Shown here piece by piece: positions 26,440 to 36,089 of a DNA stretch of 64,000 nt. Made by a program: the position numbers and the translations under genes. The stretch is from positions 19,216-83,215 of IMG/VR virus record IMGVR_UViG_3300023174_000130. One strand, given 5' to 3'. The notes below the pieces were generated by a model. That model was given only the letters and a program-made list of their open reading frames with translations. It was not told the DNA's origin and ran no database searches. How positions within the stretch are numbered: position 1 is the first letter of the stretch; the number at the start of each line of letters is the position of its first letter. This DNA comes from a virus.

Positions 26440-28101
26440 TTATGAAGGATACCAAACAACACCATTTTCTACAAACTCACCATCATCTTCACCATTATTT
26501 TGATTTGGAGCAAATAAAACATTATCATCTTCTGGTTTTATAGCTTCTTCATAGTTAAATTTTGATTGTTCTATAAGATCTGCAAAGTATTCTTGTCGGG
26601 TTAACCAAGCAAAAAATACCAAAGTCATAACTAAATCATCATTTTGACCATCTTCGGCCTTATATGTATTTGATTTAGAAACAAATGACATCATTTCTGT
26701 TATAATTCTATCATCATTTAATAAAAGTTTATTTTCTTCTACTAGACGTTTTAATATAGCACATCCTATTTTTTTAGTTTGTGCTGTTGTTCTCAAACCC
26801 ATTTCATTTTTTCCAACACCACCGAATCCTTGAGATAAAACTTGACCTTTTCTTCCTATAATTTTAGTCATCAATACATTTTCATATTCTAGATCAGAAT
26901 GAAGAATATTAGAAACTTGACCACCAAGATCATTAGTTTCTATTAAAACATAAGCGTTGTTATAAGCTTTAGCAACATTTTGTATAACTGTTGGAAAATT
27001 AAAAGGACTTATAGTATTGTTTCTGTAACTGCACACAACCTTGTATGGGGTACTGGAACCTTCAATTACTGTAAATGCTGAATAGTCCGATCCCTGTCCT
27101 CTGGAGACATCTGCTTGCAAAAAATAAGTTTTGTCTTGTTGTGGTGTTTCGTATACTCTATGCCCTTCGGCATTTTCAGATATTGGTTCTTCTGGTGCCA
27201 ATACATTTAATTTGGTAGAAGAAATAAGAGTATTAGAAGAGCCCAAAAAGCTACATCCATATTCTTGTTCAAATTGTTCCGGGCTTGTGTTGGCTATCTG
27301 TTCTTCAGCCCACACATCATCTCTTTTAGGACCACCGGGAGTAATTGGAACATCTCTCCAGCTTACTTCTACTGGGACAAATCTATTTTTTAATTTATGG
27401 CCTTCTTGTCTGTTTGCATCCACCCAAAGTTTATGAAAATGATTCATTCCATTTGGGGTTGAAACAATAATAAGTTTTGTAGTTAAACCTGCTGAAATAG
27501 TTGGATAAGTAGATGAATAGAATTCTTCTGCAATATGTGATGGCAAGAACGCGTATTCGTCCAACAAAAGTAAGTTATAAGAACCACCACGGATTGCTGA
27601 AGACGATGTTGCGTCACATACGACTCTAGATCCATTTTCCAATTTAAAGCTTGTCTTATTCCATTCTACCACTCCTTGTTGAAGAAATTGTGGAAGATTT
27701 TCATAAGCCAGCTGAAGTTTGGCAAATAATTCGTCTTTAGCGGTTTTTAACTTATTTGCCAGAATAGCTACGTTAACACTTTGGTTAAATGTAACATAAT
27801 GACAAATATAACCAATTACTGATGTAGATTTACCCGATTGGCGAGGCCATTTAGAAATAACAAATCTATTTTTGTGTATTTCTCTTACAAATTTTTCTTG
27901 ATAATCATATAACTTGAAAGGCATAACGCCTTTGTCTAGCGTTTTTACTTTTACATATTTACTGCAAAAATATACTGGATCATTTGCACATTTAACATAT
28001 TCTTCCAGTTGTTCTTTTGTGTAAGGTATTTCAACGCCAGGAGGTTTTAGCTTTGGGTTGTTTCTGTACCCTTGATTATTGTTGTTTTGACTCACTATCA
28101 A
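26440..28101 (-). CDS. gp17: large terminase subunit (packaging ATPase and nuclease)
   Basis: At 553 residues it is close to T4 gp17 (610). The ATPase domain has SKWPRQSGKS (Walker A) and LLLLDEYAF (Walker B). The C-terminal RNase-H-like nuclease starts at LQADVSRGQGSDYSAFTVIE and ends with QNDDLVMTLVFFAW, whose acidic residues bind the metals. Its start overlaps gp16 by 26 bases. Confidence 0.95.
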   Translation of the reverse strand: MIVSQNNNNQGYRNNPKLKPPGVEIPYTKEQLEEYVKCANDPVYFCSKYVKVKTLDKGVMPFKLYDYQEKFVREIHKNRFVISKWPRQSGKSTSVIGYICHYVTFNQSVNVAILANKLKTAKDELFAKLQLAYENLPQFLQQGVVEWNKTSFKLENGSRVVCDATSSSAIRGGSYNLLLLDEYAFLPSHIAEEFYSSTYPTISAGLTTKLIIVSTPNGMNHFHKLWVDANRQEGHKLKNRFVPVEVSWRDVPITPGGPKRDDVWAEEQIANTSPEQFEQEYGCSFLGSSNTLISSTKLNVLAPEEPISENAEGHRVYETPQQDKTYFLQADVSRGQGSDYSAFTVIEGSSTPYKVVCSYRNNTISPFNFPTVIQNVAKAYNNAYVLIETNDLGGQVSNILHSDLEYENVLMTKIIGRKGQVLSQGFGGVGKNEMGLRTTAQTKKIGCAILKRLVEENKLLLNDDRIITEMMSFVSKSNTYKAEDGQNDDLVMTLVFFAWLTRQEYFADLIEQSKFNYEEAIKPEDDNVLFAPNQNNGEDDGEFVENGVVWYPS

Positions 28102-28519
28102 TTACCTCTGCTTCAATCACCTTATCAGTACTTCTATCTTTATTTAATAGATTCTGCAGATCTTTGGTTGAACCAACAAAAACAGAATTGTTTGTTTGCG
28201 TAACTTTTGTCGTAGTAGATGAAGTTGTATCTTTTGCTTTTTTGTGCACATCCAAAACGTTGTTGTTAAGATCGGCCATGGTTTTTAATAAAATGGCTAC
28301 CACTTCAAATGCTCTCGGTGAATCCGATTCCGTGGCAACTTTTAATGCAGCTTCAAGTGCTAAATTACCATTACCAATCAAATCTTTTAGATTTGATTGT
28401 ACGGTCGCATAATCTTTTTGAAAAGAAGAAGAGTCAAATGTTCCACCAGAAATTACTTTATCTTTTGGTGTTTCTGCAACTTCATTTAAATTAAATAACT
28501 TTGATAAATTTTTATTCAT
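28076..28519 (-). CDS. gp16: small terminase subunit
   Basis: 147 residues, directly before gp17 as in T4. The helical core DLIGNGNLALEAALKVATES, SPRAFEVVAILLKTMADLNNNVLDVHK is typical of gp16 oligomerisation domains. The tail is acidic and unstructured. It recognises DNA and stimulates gp17. Confidence 0.85.
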   Translation of the reverse strand: MNKNLSKLFNLNEVAETPKDKVISGGTFDSSSFQKDYATVQSNLKDLIGNGNLALEAALKVATESDSPRAFEVVAILLKTMADLNNNVLDVHKKAKDTTSSTTTKVTQTNNSVFVGSTKDLQNLLNKDRSTDKVIEAEVIDSESKQQ

Positions 28520-28523
28520 ATAC

Positions 28524-29174
28524 TCAATCTATTATTACAATATTTGATGATGTAATTCCTGTGACAGATTTAATTTCACCAAATATCCACGATTTGGCTA
28601 AAAACTGAAATGAGGCTATATTAAGTCTACGGCTTGATAAATCACCTTCGTATTTTTCAGTCAAATTATTACTTACCATTATAATTGGTATTTGTAAATT
28701 TGTCTGTGCCTCATTCATATTTAAAGTGATTATATGTTCGGGAACAAAGAATGGCATTATTTGTTCTATAATTTGCAGCATATCATCTGTATGTCTTGTG
28801 TAAACATATAGATTAAAAGATACATTTACTGGTATTTGGCTTGATATAGCACTTCCTACTGGACCACATGATGGAGATCCAATATTACTAGGTTGTACTT
28901 TTCTACCCAATCTTCTTGAAGCATCCGACACAATACTATTCATTGAAAAACTTATAATAGGAAGTTGCGTCTCAATACGAGTTCCAGGTGTAATAGAAGA
29001 AGGTTGCAACAATCTTTGAATAAATTTTTCTTGAGGTGCATAATGAATGGGAACTCGTATATTCTGTGCAACTGATGTATCTGGATCAATATGAGCAACT
29101 TCTATATTGCTGAATAATGATCCAAAACCAACCACTAGTTTTCTTAAATTTTCATTGTAAAAATAACCAAACAT
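28524..29174 (-). CDS. gp15: tail sheath terminator / proximal tail protein
   Basis: 216 residues starting MFGYFYNENLRKLVVGFGSLF. The ATG at 29174 was chosen over 29195 because an AGGAGGT sequence sits in front of it. IRVPIHYAPQEKFIQRL, ITPGTRIETQLPIISFSM and SRRLGRKVQ match gp15. It caps the sheath next to the necks. Confidence 0.88.
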   Translation of the reverse strand: MFGYFYNENLRKLVVGFGSLFSNIEVAHIDPDTSVAQNIRVPIHYAPQEKFIQRLLQPSSITPGTRIETQLPIISFSMNSIVSDASRRLGRKVQPSNIGSPSCGPVGSAISSQIPVNVSFNLYVYTRHTDDMLQIIEQIMPFFVPEHIITLNMNEAQTNLQIPIIMVSNNLTEKYEGDLSSRRLNIASFQFLAKSWIFGEIKSVTGITSSNIVIID

Positions 29175-29176
29175 TT

Positions 29177-29854
29177 TTATGAACCTCCTGTGCAACCAGC
29201 TTCATTAAATGGATCATTGGGATTAAATCCATATGAATTGCCTTCTGTTCGCAATTCATCATTAACTCCAAATGTTGTGCCTAGATTATTTGCAATTGGT
29301 ATAATTACCGATCCAGATAACCCTGCTGTAGTTGATGTGTATGGAGAATTGATATCACTATTCAAAGTTTGAATCTTTTCATAGCTATATGTGAAGAGTT
29401 CTGCAGTTATCTGATAAGAATAAAGCTTACCTAAAGGATAAAGAGGATTTTCATGCTCAACAAAATTAATTTCAAATAATGATTTGGATAAAGGAAAATA
29501 AATTAAATCGCCTTCTCTGGGTCTTGTTATGGTTTTATCGATAGCTGTAACTTCATCTCTAAATCTGCGTCTAGCCATTAATAAAGAAATTTTGTCTTTA
29601 ATTTCTAATCCAAATTGAGTAATAACATCAGTACCATCAAATCCTTTATATGACTGTATGTACATTTCTATTGTATAAATCTTTTCAAAAGAAGAAGATG
29701 GGTCTTCACCAAATATTTTATCAATGTTAAAATATTTTCTAGGAACATAAAAACAATCCTGACCCACTCCTTGAATTAATTCTACCGTCAAATCTTCGAT
29801 TAAACGTTGTTCTGTTATGACAGAAGTGGTATTGATGTATGGATTTGTTGCCAT
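29177..29854 (-). CDS. gp14: neck protein
   Basis: 225 residues. LIQGVGQDCFYVPRKYFNID, IYTIEMYIQSYKGFDG, EIKDKISLLMARRRF, and REGDLIYFPLSKSLFEINFV are family blocks. With gp13 it closes the packaged head and joins it to the tail. The order gp16-15-14-13 is compressed but recognisable. Confidence 0.88.
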   Translation of the reverse strand: MATNPYINTTSVITEQRLIEDLTVELIQGVGQDCFYVPRKYFNIDKIFGEDPSSSFEKIYTIEMYIQSYKGFDGTDVITQFGLEIKDKISLLMARRRFRDEVTAIDKTITRPREGDLIYFPLSKSLFEINFVEHENPLYPLGKLYSYQITAELFTYSYEKIQTLNSDINSPYTSTTAGLSGSVIIPIANNLGTTFGVNDELRTEGNSYGFNPNDPFNEAGCTGGS

Positions 29855-29855
29855 A

Positions 29856-30686
29856 TTATCCGATCATTGGATCAACTGGAAGCTCTTGAGTCTTCAACAG
29901 CATTTGTTCTATTACTTCTAATTCTTTTACAGCATCTTGCATTATAGCTGCAGCATTTAGTGAGGCACCACCGGGCAATGGCATTCCTGTGAACTTTATT
30001 AAGTTTTGTGCCCATTGTTTTTTAAGTAATGCTGCGTAGTGCCTTTGGAAAATACGATCATCCCATGCTTTTATATAATAATCTGGATTAACTTGAACAT
30101 ACGCTTCAACCATGAGAAAATTTATATGATTCATTCTAGAATCTTTTACTTCTAAAAATAATCTATTTGTTGTTTTTGTATATGTAAATGATACAGGATA
30201 ATTAAACACATCATTTATTAAGCTAAGGTATTGCATACTTTCCATGTATGAGGCCATTGGTCCCTGTGATAGGCCACCTTGGTTAAAGTATAAACCAAAG
30301 AAATCAAATAATGTCATTTGATATCTCAAATCAAACATATAATCTCCAACCGTACTATTTGGGCTGTAAACTTGACTAATGGTTCGAATGTCCGAGGCAG
30401 CTGGCCAGTATGCAGTACTTCCACTTTCACTTGAAGTTACACCTTGAGCACCAACAGCATAACCAAATTTTGTTACATCAAAATATTTGCCAGTTATATT
30501 ATCTTGTGTAATTGGTACAACAAACTGTGCACGTTGATTAAAGTCAAAATGACGTTCGTGCATATATTCCAAAGATTCATCTAAACGATCTTCAGCTTGT
30601 TGAGGATCTATGTTTATTTGAATTACTGGGGCACCCAGTTTTCTAAATGCATAATTGATAAAATCCTGTCGGGTGGTTATAGCCAT
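29856..30686 (-). CDS. gp13: neck protein
   Basis: At 276 residues it is close to T4 gp13 (309). The N-terminus RQDFINYAFRKLGAPVIQIN and YIKAWDDRIFQRHYAALLKK are typical. A CATAAATA late box lies five bases before its ATG, so this transcript should be leaderless. It completes the head-tail joint with gp14. Confidence 0.88.
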   Translation of the reverse strand: MAITTRQDFINYAFRKLGAPVIQINIDPQQAEDRLDESLEYMHERHFDFNQRAQFVVPITQDNITGKYFDVTKFGYAVGAQGVTSSESGSTAYWPAASDIRTISQVYSPNSTVGDYMFDLRYQMTLFDFFGLYFNQGGLSQGPMASYMESMQYLSLINDVFNYPVSFTYTKTTNRLFLEVKDSRMNHINFLMVEAYVQVNPDYYIKAWDDRIFQRHYAALLKKQWAQNLIKFTGMPLPGGASLNAAAIMQDAVKELEVIEQMLLKTQELPVDPMIG

Positions 30687-30691
30687 ACAAA

Positions 30692-30699
30692 TATTTATG
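30692..30699 (-). promoter_or_regulatory. late promoter, leaderless, for gp13
   Basis: CATAAATA on the minus strand, then TTTGT and the ATG: a five-base gap. Confidence 0.65.
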
Positions 30700-31147
30700 T
30701 ATTCTCTATTATTTTATTTACTTGATCTATAATTCTCTCTTTTTCTTCACTTGCTCCCAGTGTAACTTGAATATATTGTAAGTTTTCAGGATCTATTTGT
30801 TCTATTTGTTCTTTTCTATCTCTTATTTCGGCTGGCTTATAATTTGGATCATAATTACTAAATCCTGGCATTTTAAGTGGACAATTTAATATCGGATAAT
30901 CTAATTTTGAATATTCTTCATTATTTTGCATCAGCCAAGTATGTTTTTTGTCACCACATCCACATTTATTACAAAAATATTTTTGTGGTTCAACTGAGCT
31001 TTCTTTTAAATAAGGACAGGGTGTATTGACTTCCAAACCACCAAAACAAGACAAAACTCTGAGTTGTTTTGTTTGTAAGTCAGTTTTTTTGTTTCCCAAG
31101 CCTCTTGACGCCAACGATGCAGCAAACATTATCATCTTATTAAACAT
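30695..31147 (-). CDS. zinc-binding virion or assembly protein, unknown
   Basis: 150 residues. Cysteines at CPYLKESS, FCNKCGCGDKKHTW and LNCPLKMPGF make a likely zinc site. The rest is charged (DRKEQIEQIDPEN) and ends in a helix. It sits between a baseplate gene and gp13. Not recognised. Confidence 0.55.
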   Translation of the reverse strand: MFNKMIMFAASLASRGLGNKKTDLQTKQLRVLSCFGGLEVNTPCPYLKESSVEPQKYFCNKCGCGDKKHTWLMQNNEEYSKLDYPILNCPLKMPGFSNYDPNYKPAEIRDRKEQIEQIDPENLQYIQVTLGASEEKERIIDQVNKIIENT

Positions 31148-31150
31148 AAA

Positions 31151-31789
31151 TTATATCACCTTATAATCTATTACAATCCCTGCTGGTATTACGTGTTGCT
31201 CCAAGAATGTTTTATAATTTTGTAAAGTATTATACTTGGAACTTGTTACAGCTATTTGTATATTTGAATATGTGGTTGTAGTAACATATACTTCCGTAAT
31301 ACCAAACCCAAGTAAAGCGCAAATCAAATATTTTATAGCTGGAGGAGTTCCTTTGATATTAAAATAATTTTCATCTGCTTTTACAGCAAATGTTCTTAAA
31401 TTTGGTAAAATAGAACTTAATTGAGATGAAGATAAATTAGCATTTGGAAAATAAAAATCAAATAAAGCTTCTAAAAATATAGAGTGCATATACAAAGGAA
31501 CTCTTATATTTTCCCAGTTAAGCTGTGCACCATATCCATAATCTTGGCTAAAAAGCCATCTTAAATAATTTTTAATAATTGGAACTATGGTTACAGAACT
31601 AGTAGTATCATTTTCATATGATTTTAAAATCCATTCTGGAAATAAAGATTCTACAGTAAGCATATCTCCAAACCATGGTTTTGTGATTATATCATGAAAA
31701 TCACTACCCAGCACTGTAAAACAGCTTTCAGCAGCTAATTGTGCTTTTGTTTGTAATTGAATTTTTTGATTATTATATAAAACAATCAT
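31151..31789 (-). CDS. baseplate wedge candidate (P2 gpI-like or short gp7)
   Basis: 212 residues. The C-terminal two-thirds have KGTPPAIKYLICALLGFGITE, resembling the GTxxSIxxLxxLLG block of P2 gpI and the start of T4 gp7-like wedge proteins. It follows gp6, as gpI follows gpJ in P2-like tails. T4 gp7 is over 1000 residues, so this would be a minimal version. Confidence 0.55.
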   Translation of the reverse strand: MIVLYNNQKIQLQTKAQLAAESCFTVLGSDFHDIITKPWFGDMLTVESLFPEWILKSYENDTTSSVTIVPIIKNYLRWLFSQDYGYGAQLNWENIRVPLYMHSIFLEALFDFYFPNANLSSSQLSSILPNLRTFAVKADENYFNIKGTPPAIKYLICALLGFGITEVYVTTTTYSNIQIAVTSSKYNTLQNYKTFLEQHVIPAGIVIDYKVI

Positions 31790-32865
31790 TGTTCGTATAC
31801 CAAATTTATTCCTGCAACAGATCTTGCTCCCAAATAAGCCATCAATGTTGTTTGATTAGTTGATGATAATCCAGTAACATAAACTTTTACTCTACCCGGT
31901 ATACAACAATCATTTTGAACTGTTACCAATGATGAATCCGATGTTCCAGAAATACTTGAGCCCACAATCGCATTAACATAATCATTTAATGTAACACATC
32001 TATCTTGACCTGTGGCTTTAAATAACAATCTACTTCTGGCTTCAGTGACTGATATTTCATCATAACCTCCAGCAGGTACAGTCGTAGCTACAAATGCTGC
32101 ATCTGATCTAGCAGTAATTGTAGCATTATTTGCTGCTGCACCATTGGATACAACTGCACGAACTAGAACAGTACTTGTAGTAGGTATTTCTTTAGCAGTA
32201 ATAAAATTATTTGTTACAATATAGCCCTGTGGACCGTTAATAACGGTAAATGTTTGATTGTTATCTGTTGTAGAAGTTGTTCCTTTGTCAACTCTTGTCC
32301 ATTTAGTTATTACTCCAGTACCAGTAACAGTTTCATAAAAACTAATGGTTCGGGGATCTACTGTATAAGGTAACTCGCATGATTGGGTTGCATAATCATA
32401 ATTGGTATAACTTGTTACACTTTTTCCAGAATAAAGATTAATAGATTTACTTTGACTTGGTAAAACAGAATCTATATTAAAGAAATATGTCTGTGCTGCT
32501 GTTGTAGTTGTTGCTAGAAAAGTAGCATAATCTTCAAGAGTTGCACCAATTGCAGTAACAGTTCTATTGGTAGAAGCTCCTTGTACTGGAGCAATCAATA
32601 CAGAACTATTAGCTGCAATCCCCAGTATGCTTTGCATTAAAGTAGTAGTTGTTGCAAATGAATTCACATATCCAAATTGTGCATATATGCCATTATAAGC
32701 CGTGGCAGTAGCCAAAATATTAATCAACATGTTTGCAGCACTGGCATTATTTTCAAAATCAATGTCAGCTAAATCAGGTTGCTGTTTAAAAAATTTAATC
32801 AAAGAGGCTCTAATATCACTAAAATCTAATGATGCAACATTAAGATTTTTTAACTGGTATGTCAT
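31786..32865 (-). CDS. gp6: baseplate wedge protein (gp6/gpJ family)
   Basis: 359 residues, against 660 in T4. The N-terminus LNVASLDFSDIRASLIKFF, DIDFENNASAANMLINILA and TLMQSILGIAANSSV is typical of gp6. It ends with a VKVYVTGLS-like strand. Overlaps of one and four bases link it to gp25 and the gpI-like gene. In T4, gp6 dimers form the wedge core ring. Confidence 0.85.
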   Translation of the reverse strand: MTYQLKNLNVASLDFSDIRASLIKFFKQQPDLADIDFENNASAANMLINILATATAYNGIYAQFGYVNSFATTTTLMQSILGIAANSSVLIAPVQGASTNRTVTAIGATLEDYATFLATTTTAAQTYFFNIDSVLPSQSKSINLYSGKSVTSYTNYDYATQSCELPYTVDPRTISFYETVTGTGVITKWTRVDKGTTSTTDNNQTFTVINGPQGYIVTNNFITAKEIPTTSTVLVRAVVSNGAAANNATITARSDAAFVATTVPAGGYDEISVTEARSRLLFKATGQDRCVTLNDYVNAIVGSSISGTSDSSLVTVQNDCCIPGRVKVYVTGLSSTNQTTLMAYLGARSVAGINLVYEQ

Positions 32866-33245
32866 TATAGTTCTACCTCTATCGTTGTGCTAGAATTTGA
32901 CTGCCCATTAATTCCATTATTTAATGAATAAGTTATAAAAAATTGAAATACTGTATCAGATGCATAGTCCAATCTGACTTTAACATCATTCATTACTGGG
33001 ATAGCAGATTCTATGTACGCTGCTAAACCAGATTCCAATGGACCCACTTGGGCTTGGCCAGAAAATATATAACTAAAATAATCTGATCCCAAATTCATAT
33101 TTGAAACAAGTTCACCTTTTTGTGTTTTGAGAACATTTTCAATATATTGAGAATAAGCATTAAATCCGCTCACCATACCAATATCTTTTTTAGAAGATTT
33201 GGAATTAACTTTTTCTAATAATATTGAAAAATCTTTGAGCGCCAT
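32865..33245 (-). CDS. gp25: baseplate wedge protein (gp25/lysozyme-like fold)
   Basis: 126 residues starting MALKDFSILLEKVN. The ATG at 33245 was chosen over 33293 because it lies five bases after a TATAAATA box. NVLKTQKGELVSNMNLGSDY and YIESAIPVMNDVKVRLDYAS are family signatures. It bridges sheath and wedge. Confidence 0.88.
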   Translation of the reverse strand: MALKDFSILLEKVNSKSSKKDIGMVSGFNAYSQYIENVLKTQKGELVSNMNLGSDYFSYIFSGQAQVGPLESGLAAYIESAIPVMNDVKVRLDYASDTVFQFFITYSLNNGINGQSNSSTTIEVEL

Positions 33246-33250
33246 AATAA

Positions 33251-33258
33251 TATTTATA
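33251..33258 (-). promoter_or_regulatory. late promoter, leaderless, for gp25
   Basis: Perfect TATAAATA on the minus strand, then TTATT and ATG: a five-base gap. Confidence 0.7.
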
Positions 33259-34068
33259 TCATGAATAATATCGAACACCTGCTGCTTTACCACTACTATC
33301 TAATGGTGCTATTTGCGTAAGTGACAGTGCTGTTTCGTGTGTTCCAGAATTTGTAATTACGTGTTTAATGCCCGTAACATAATATGTTGTATTTAAAACA
33401 GAATTTGTTGATGAGTAAGGAAATCCACTTATACCATTTATACGAAGATTGGCAAGTTGACCAACTTTTAATGTAAAATCACCGGCAATTGTCACGTCCA
33501 CTTTTCTTCCATATTTAATTGCATCTAGAAATTCTGCTCGTTTTACTGGAGTTTCAACTGGAGTATTCCAAAAAGATGCAACATTTAATCTTAGTTTTAT
33601 ATAAGCTTCATAATTTGGCTTAATATCTGGGCACAGGCAACTATATGGGGCAGAAGGAGTTGCCCATAAACATCCCATCCAATCAAGTCCTAATTTTGTA
33701 TTAATTTGATTGCATTCCTCATTAACAACATCAAAATAAAGATCAATGGGCTGCGTTGTATTTAAAGAAGGAACAGTTGAAGGCCCAGTCCAAAGAGTAT
33801 AATTTGAACCAGACCCTCCACATCCACCTCCACCAACAAAATTTTGTGTACTTCCACATGAGCCTTTAGTTGCTGTATAAAAACCAATAGCTTCTGCAAT
33901 TTCTAAAACTCCAGGAAATCTATCAAAACACTCTTGCAACGAGGAGGGAATTCCTGTTGCTCCTCTTGTTATTGCTGCATTTGCACATTCATATGCATCT
34001 TTATTTGCTACAGGATAAAAAGTTTCTTGTGAATAGTTAGTACCATATGTAATAATCTGTTTTGCCAT
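33259..34068 (-). CDS. baseplate hub-associated protein, unknown
   Basis: 269 residues. The C-terminal strands (VDVTIAGDFTLKVGQLANLR, TYYVTGIKHVITNSGTHETAL) resemble the last domains of hub/spike proteins. A glycine/cysteine loop (GGGGCGGSGS) and WMGCLWATPSAPYSCLC lie in the middle. It is between gp25 and the large hub gene. It may be part of the hub or spike; no lysozyme domain is present. Confidence 0.5.
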   Translation of the reverse strand: MAKQIITYGTNYSQETFYPVANKDAYECANAAITRGATGIPSSLQECFDRFPGVLEIAEAIGFYTATKGSCGSTQNFVGGGGCGGSGSNYTLWTGPSTVPSLNTTQPIDLYFDVVNEECNQINTKLGLDWMGCLWATPSAPYSCLCPDIKPNYEAYIKLRLNVASFWNTPVETPVKRAEFLDAIKYGRKVDVTIAGDFTLKVGQLANLRINGISGFPYSSTNSVLNTTYYVTGIKHVITNSGTHETALSLTQIAPLDSSGKAAGVRYYS

Positions 34069-34078
34069 TGAATATCCT

Positions 34079-36088
34079 TTAACAAGTTCCGTCTACAACA
34101 TTTTCGGCCCAGAAATATGTAACACTATTATTGGGATCTATCTGTTCAATGCATACTCTTGCAACATGCATTATATTTGCAGATTCTTCAAATGTAGCTG
34201 TAGCTGGTGCGCCAATTGGTCTGTATCCAAATCCAGATGCGGCTGATGTATTTGACCAACCCGGTGGCAAATATGCTCCAGTTAAGCCTCTTTCATTTAA
34301 ATTTATCGCCCATGTTGCATCTTGACTATCATTTGATTTTTCTGAAGGATCTAATGACCATTGTTCCAACAAATGCGGATAATACGTATTACCAGATCCA
34401 CCTGCTCCAGACGCTGAACCACATGCTCCTGATATTCCAGAAGAAAACAATATCTTGTTCCATTTATACCTATAAAATTTTGCACCACTTGGTAGTTCTG
34501 GCGTTGTTTCTGTTTGTGGTTGGAAATTGCCACCAGTGCCACCTGTACCAGTAGCACCATAATAAGCAGTATCTGGCTCATATCGCTGTAATACAGCAAA
34601 GAAACAATTTTCTCCTCTTTTACCCATACAACATAAAGAGTGAATAACAAAGTTTTGTTGTTCTATTTTTCTTAATTGTTCTATGGTATTTTGTATTTTA
34701 GATCCGCCAGTAGGACCAGTTGGTCCAGCAAATTCACTAGATCCACAGTTTCCATTTGTCAAAGCTTTAAAGGTATTATATCTAATATCCATTACTTTTT
34801 GTAAATTCGTACTTTCACCAGGAATAATAGATGTAGCACTAGTTGCATCTGTATCATTTTCATTAGGATAATTTGGATGAATTGGTGTCAAATCAAACAT
34901 ATTTTTCCACATATCAGGACTATCCAAAAATGCCATGTAGCCTTTATCACCCATTAAATTCAATGCACCGTATGACGATTCCATACCATATTGATTTCCC
35001 AACATATTTGTAATGGATCTGTCATTAGTTGGTGTGCCCCCATCATAATATCCCCAAGAATTTTCAGGATAAATTAAATCACCACCAGAAGGAGCTTCAG
35101 TTGCTCTTCCAGCAACACTAACTACATCAATATTATATTTTTGACCATCATCTTGAAATTGAAAAGTTAAATTTTTTAAAGCATTATTTTGTACAGCATT
35201 AATAGCATCACTCTTAGCATCACCAGTTAATCCTGGATCAACTGTTAGATTATTTGTATCTAAGTATTTTGGAGTTTTTCTAATGTAGTAATAATTCTTA
35301 GATATCCATTGATACGCAGGATTTGTGGCCAAGAAATATGCCTTGCGGTACTGTTTTCCATCCGATAATCTTTCTTCAACCGCATCACCATTATAAACAG
35401 CAACATTTACTGGTTCTTCATCTTCTGCACCTACCATATCTCTTGAAAAAGATTTAAAATTAAATGCCCCATTCATAGAAGTCCAAAAGAAAAAATTAGG
35501 ATTTTTGTTTTGATCAACTGCCATGGTTGACAAATAATTCATCATTTCAATTGCATTATCTGGCAGTGCTTCTTCTCTATTATTAAAAGGTATAAATGGT
35601 CTGTATAAGAAATAATTGGATGCCGAATCACGATATCCTTCATCAGCACCAAATGTATGTACCATTTGAGCTACAAATTCATCCACAGTATAAACTTGTG
35701 GGCTTTTATATCCCAATAACTTATTCAAAGAATTGGTAGAAAAATATCTGTAATAATGATTTGTAAAATTTATTACTAATAAAGTTTCTTCAGTATCAGA
35801 TGCTGCGTTATTACTATATGAAACGCTGGTAATATCACATTCCCATTTATCCCCATTAAAAAATTCAATAGTTAAAGTTGTGACAGCATTTAATTCAATT
35901 GCGCTCGCAATATCTTGTTTGTCTTTTACCAATAATGCTCCAGATGGAAGAACATCATTGATATTTTCGACTATTTCTAATCTTTCAAATTGGCATTCTT
36001 GATTTTGTCTTAAAATATCAAGATCGCCTAAATAAATTGATTTTATTGTAGAATACGCTGGATTAAATCTGGACTGTGTATTTGCCAT
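34079..36088 (-). CDS. gp27: baseplate hub protein (gp27-like)
   Basis: 669 residues, longer than T4 gp27 (391). The N-terminal half contains LYRPFIPFNNREEALPDNAI and FFFWTSMNGAFNFKSFSRD, similar to gp27-type hub domains, and QYRKAYFLATNPAYQWISKN. The C-terminal half is rich in glycine and serine. The extra domain may replace a separate spike. Identity is by patterns and position, so moderate. Confidence 0.6.
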   Translation of the reverse strand: MANTQSRFNPAYSTIKSIYLGDLDILRQNQECQFERLEIVENINDVLPSGALLVKDKQDIASAIELNAVTTLTIEFFNGDKWECDITSVSYSNNAASDTEETLLVINFTNHYYRYFSTNSLNKLLGYKSPQVYTVDEFVAQMVHTFGADEGYRDSASNYFLYRPFIPFNNREEALPDNAIEMMNYLSTMAVDQNKNPNFFFWTSMNGAFNFKSFSRDMVGAEDEEPVNVAVYNGDAVEERLSDGKQYRKAYFLATNPAYQWISKNYYYIRKTPKYLDTNNLTVDPGLTGDAKSDAINAVQNNALKNLTFQFQDDGQKYNIDVVSVAGRATEAPSGGDLIYPENSWGYYDGGTPTNDRSITNMLGNQYGMESSYGALNLMGDKGYMAFLDSPDMWKNMFDLTPIHPNYPNENDTDATSATSIIPGESTNLQKVMDIRYNTFKALTNGNCGSSEFAGPTGPTGGSKIQNTIEQLRKIEQQNFVIHSLCCMGKRGENCFFAVLQRYEPDTAYYGATGTGGTGGNFQPQTETTPELPSGAKFYRYKWNKILFSSGISGACGSASGAGGSGNTYYPHLLEQWSLDPSEKSNDSQDATWAINLNERGLTGAYLPPGWSNTSAASGFGYRPIGAPATATFEESANIMHVARVCIEQIDPNNSVTYFWAENVVDGTC

Positions 36089-36089
36089 A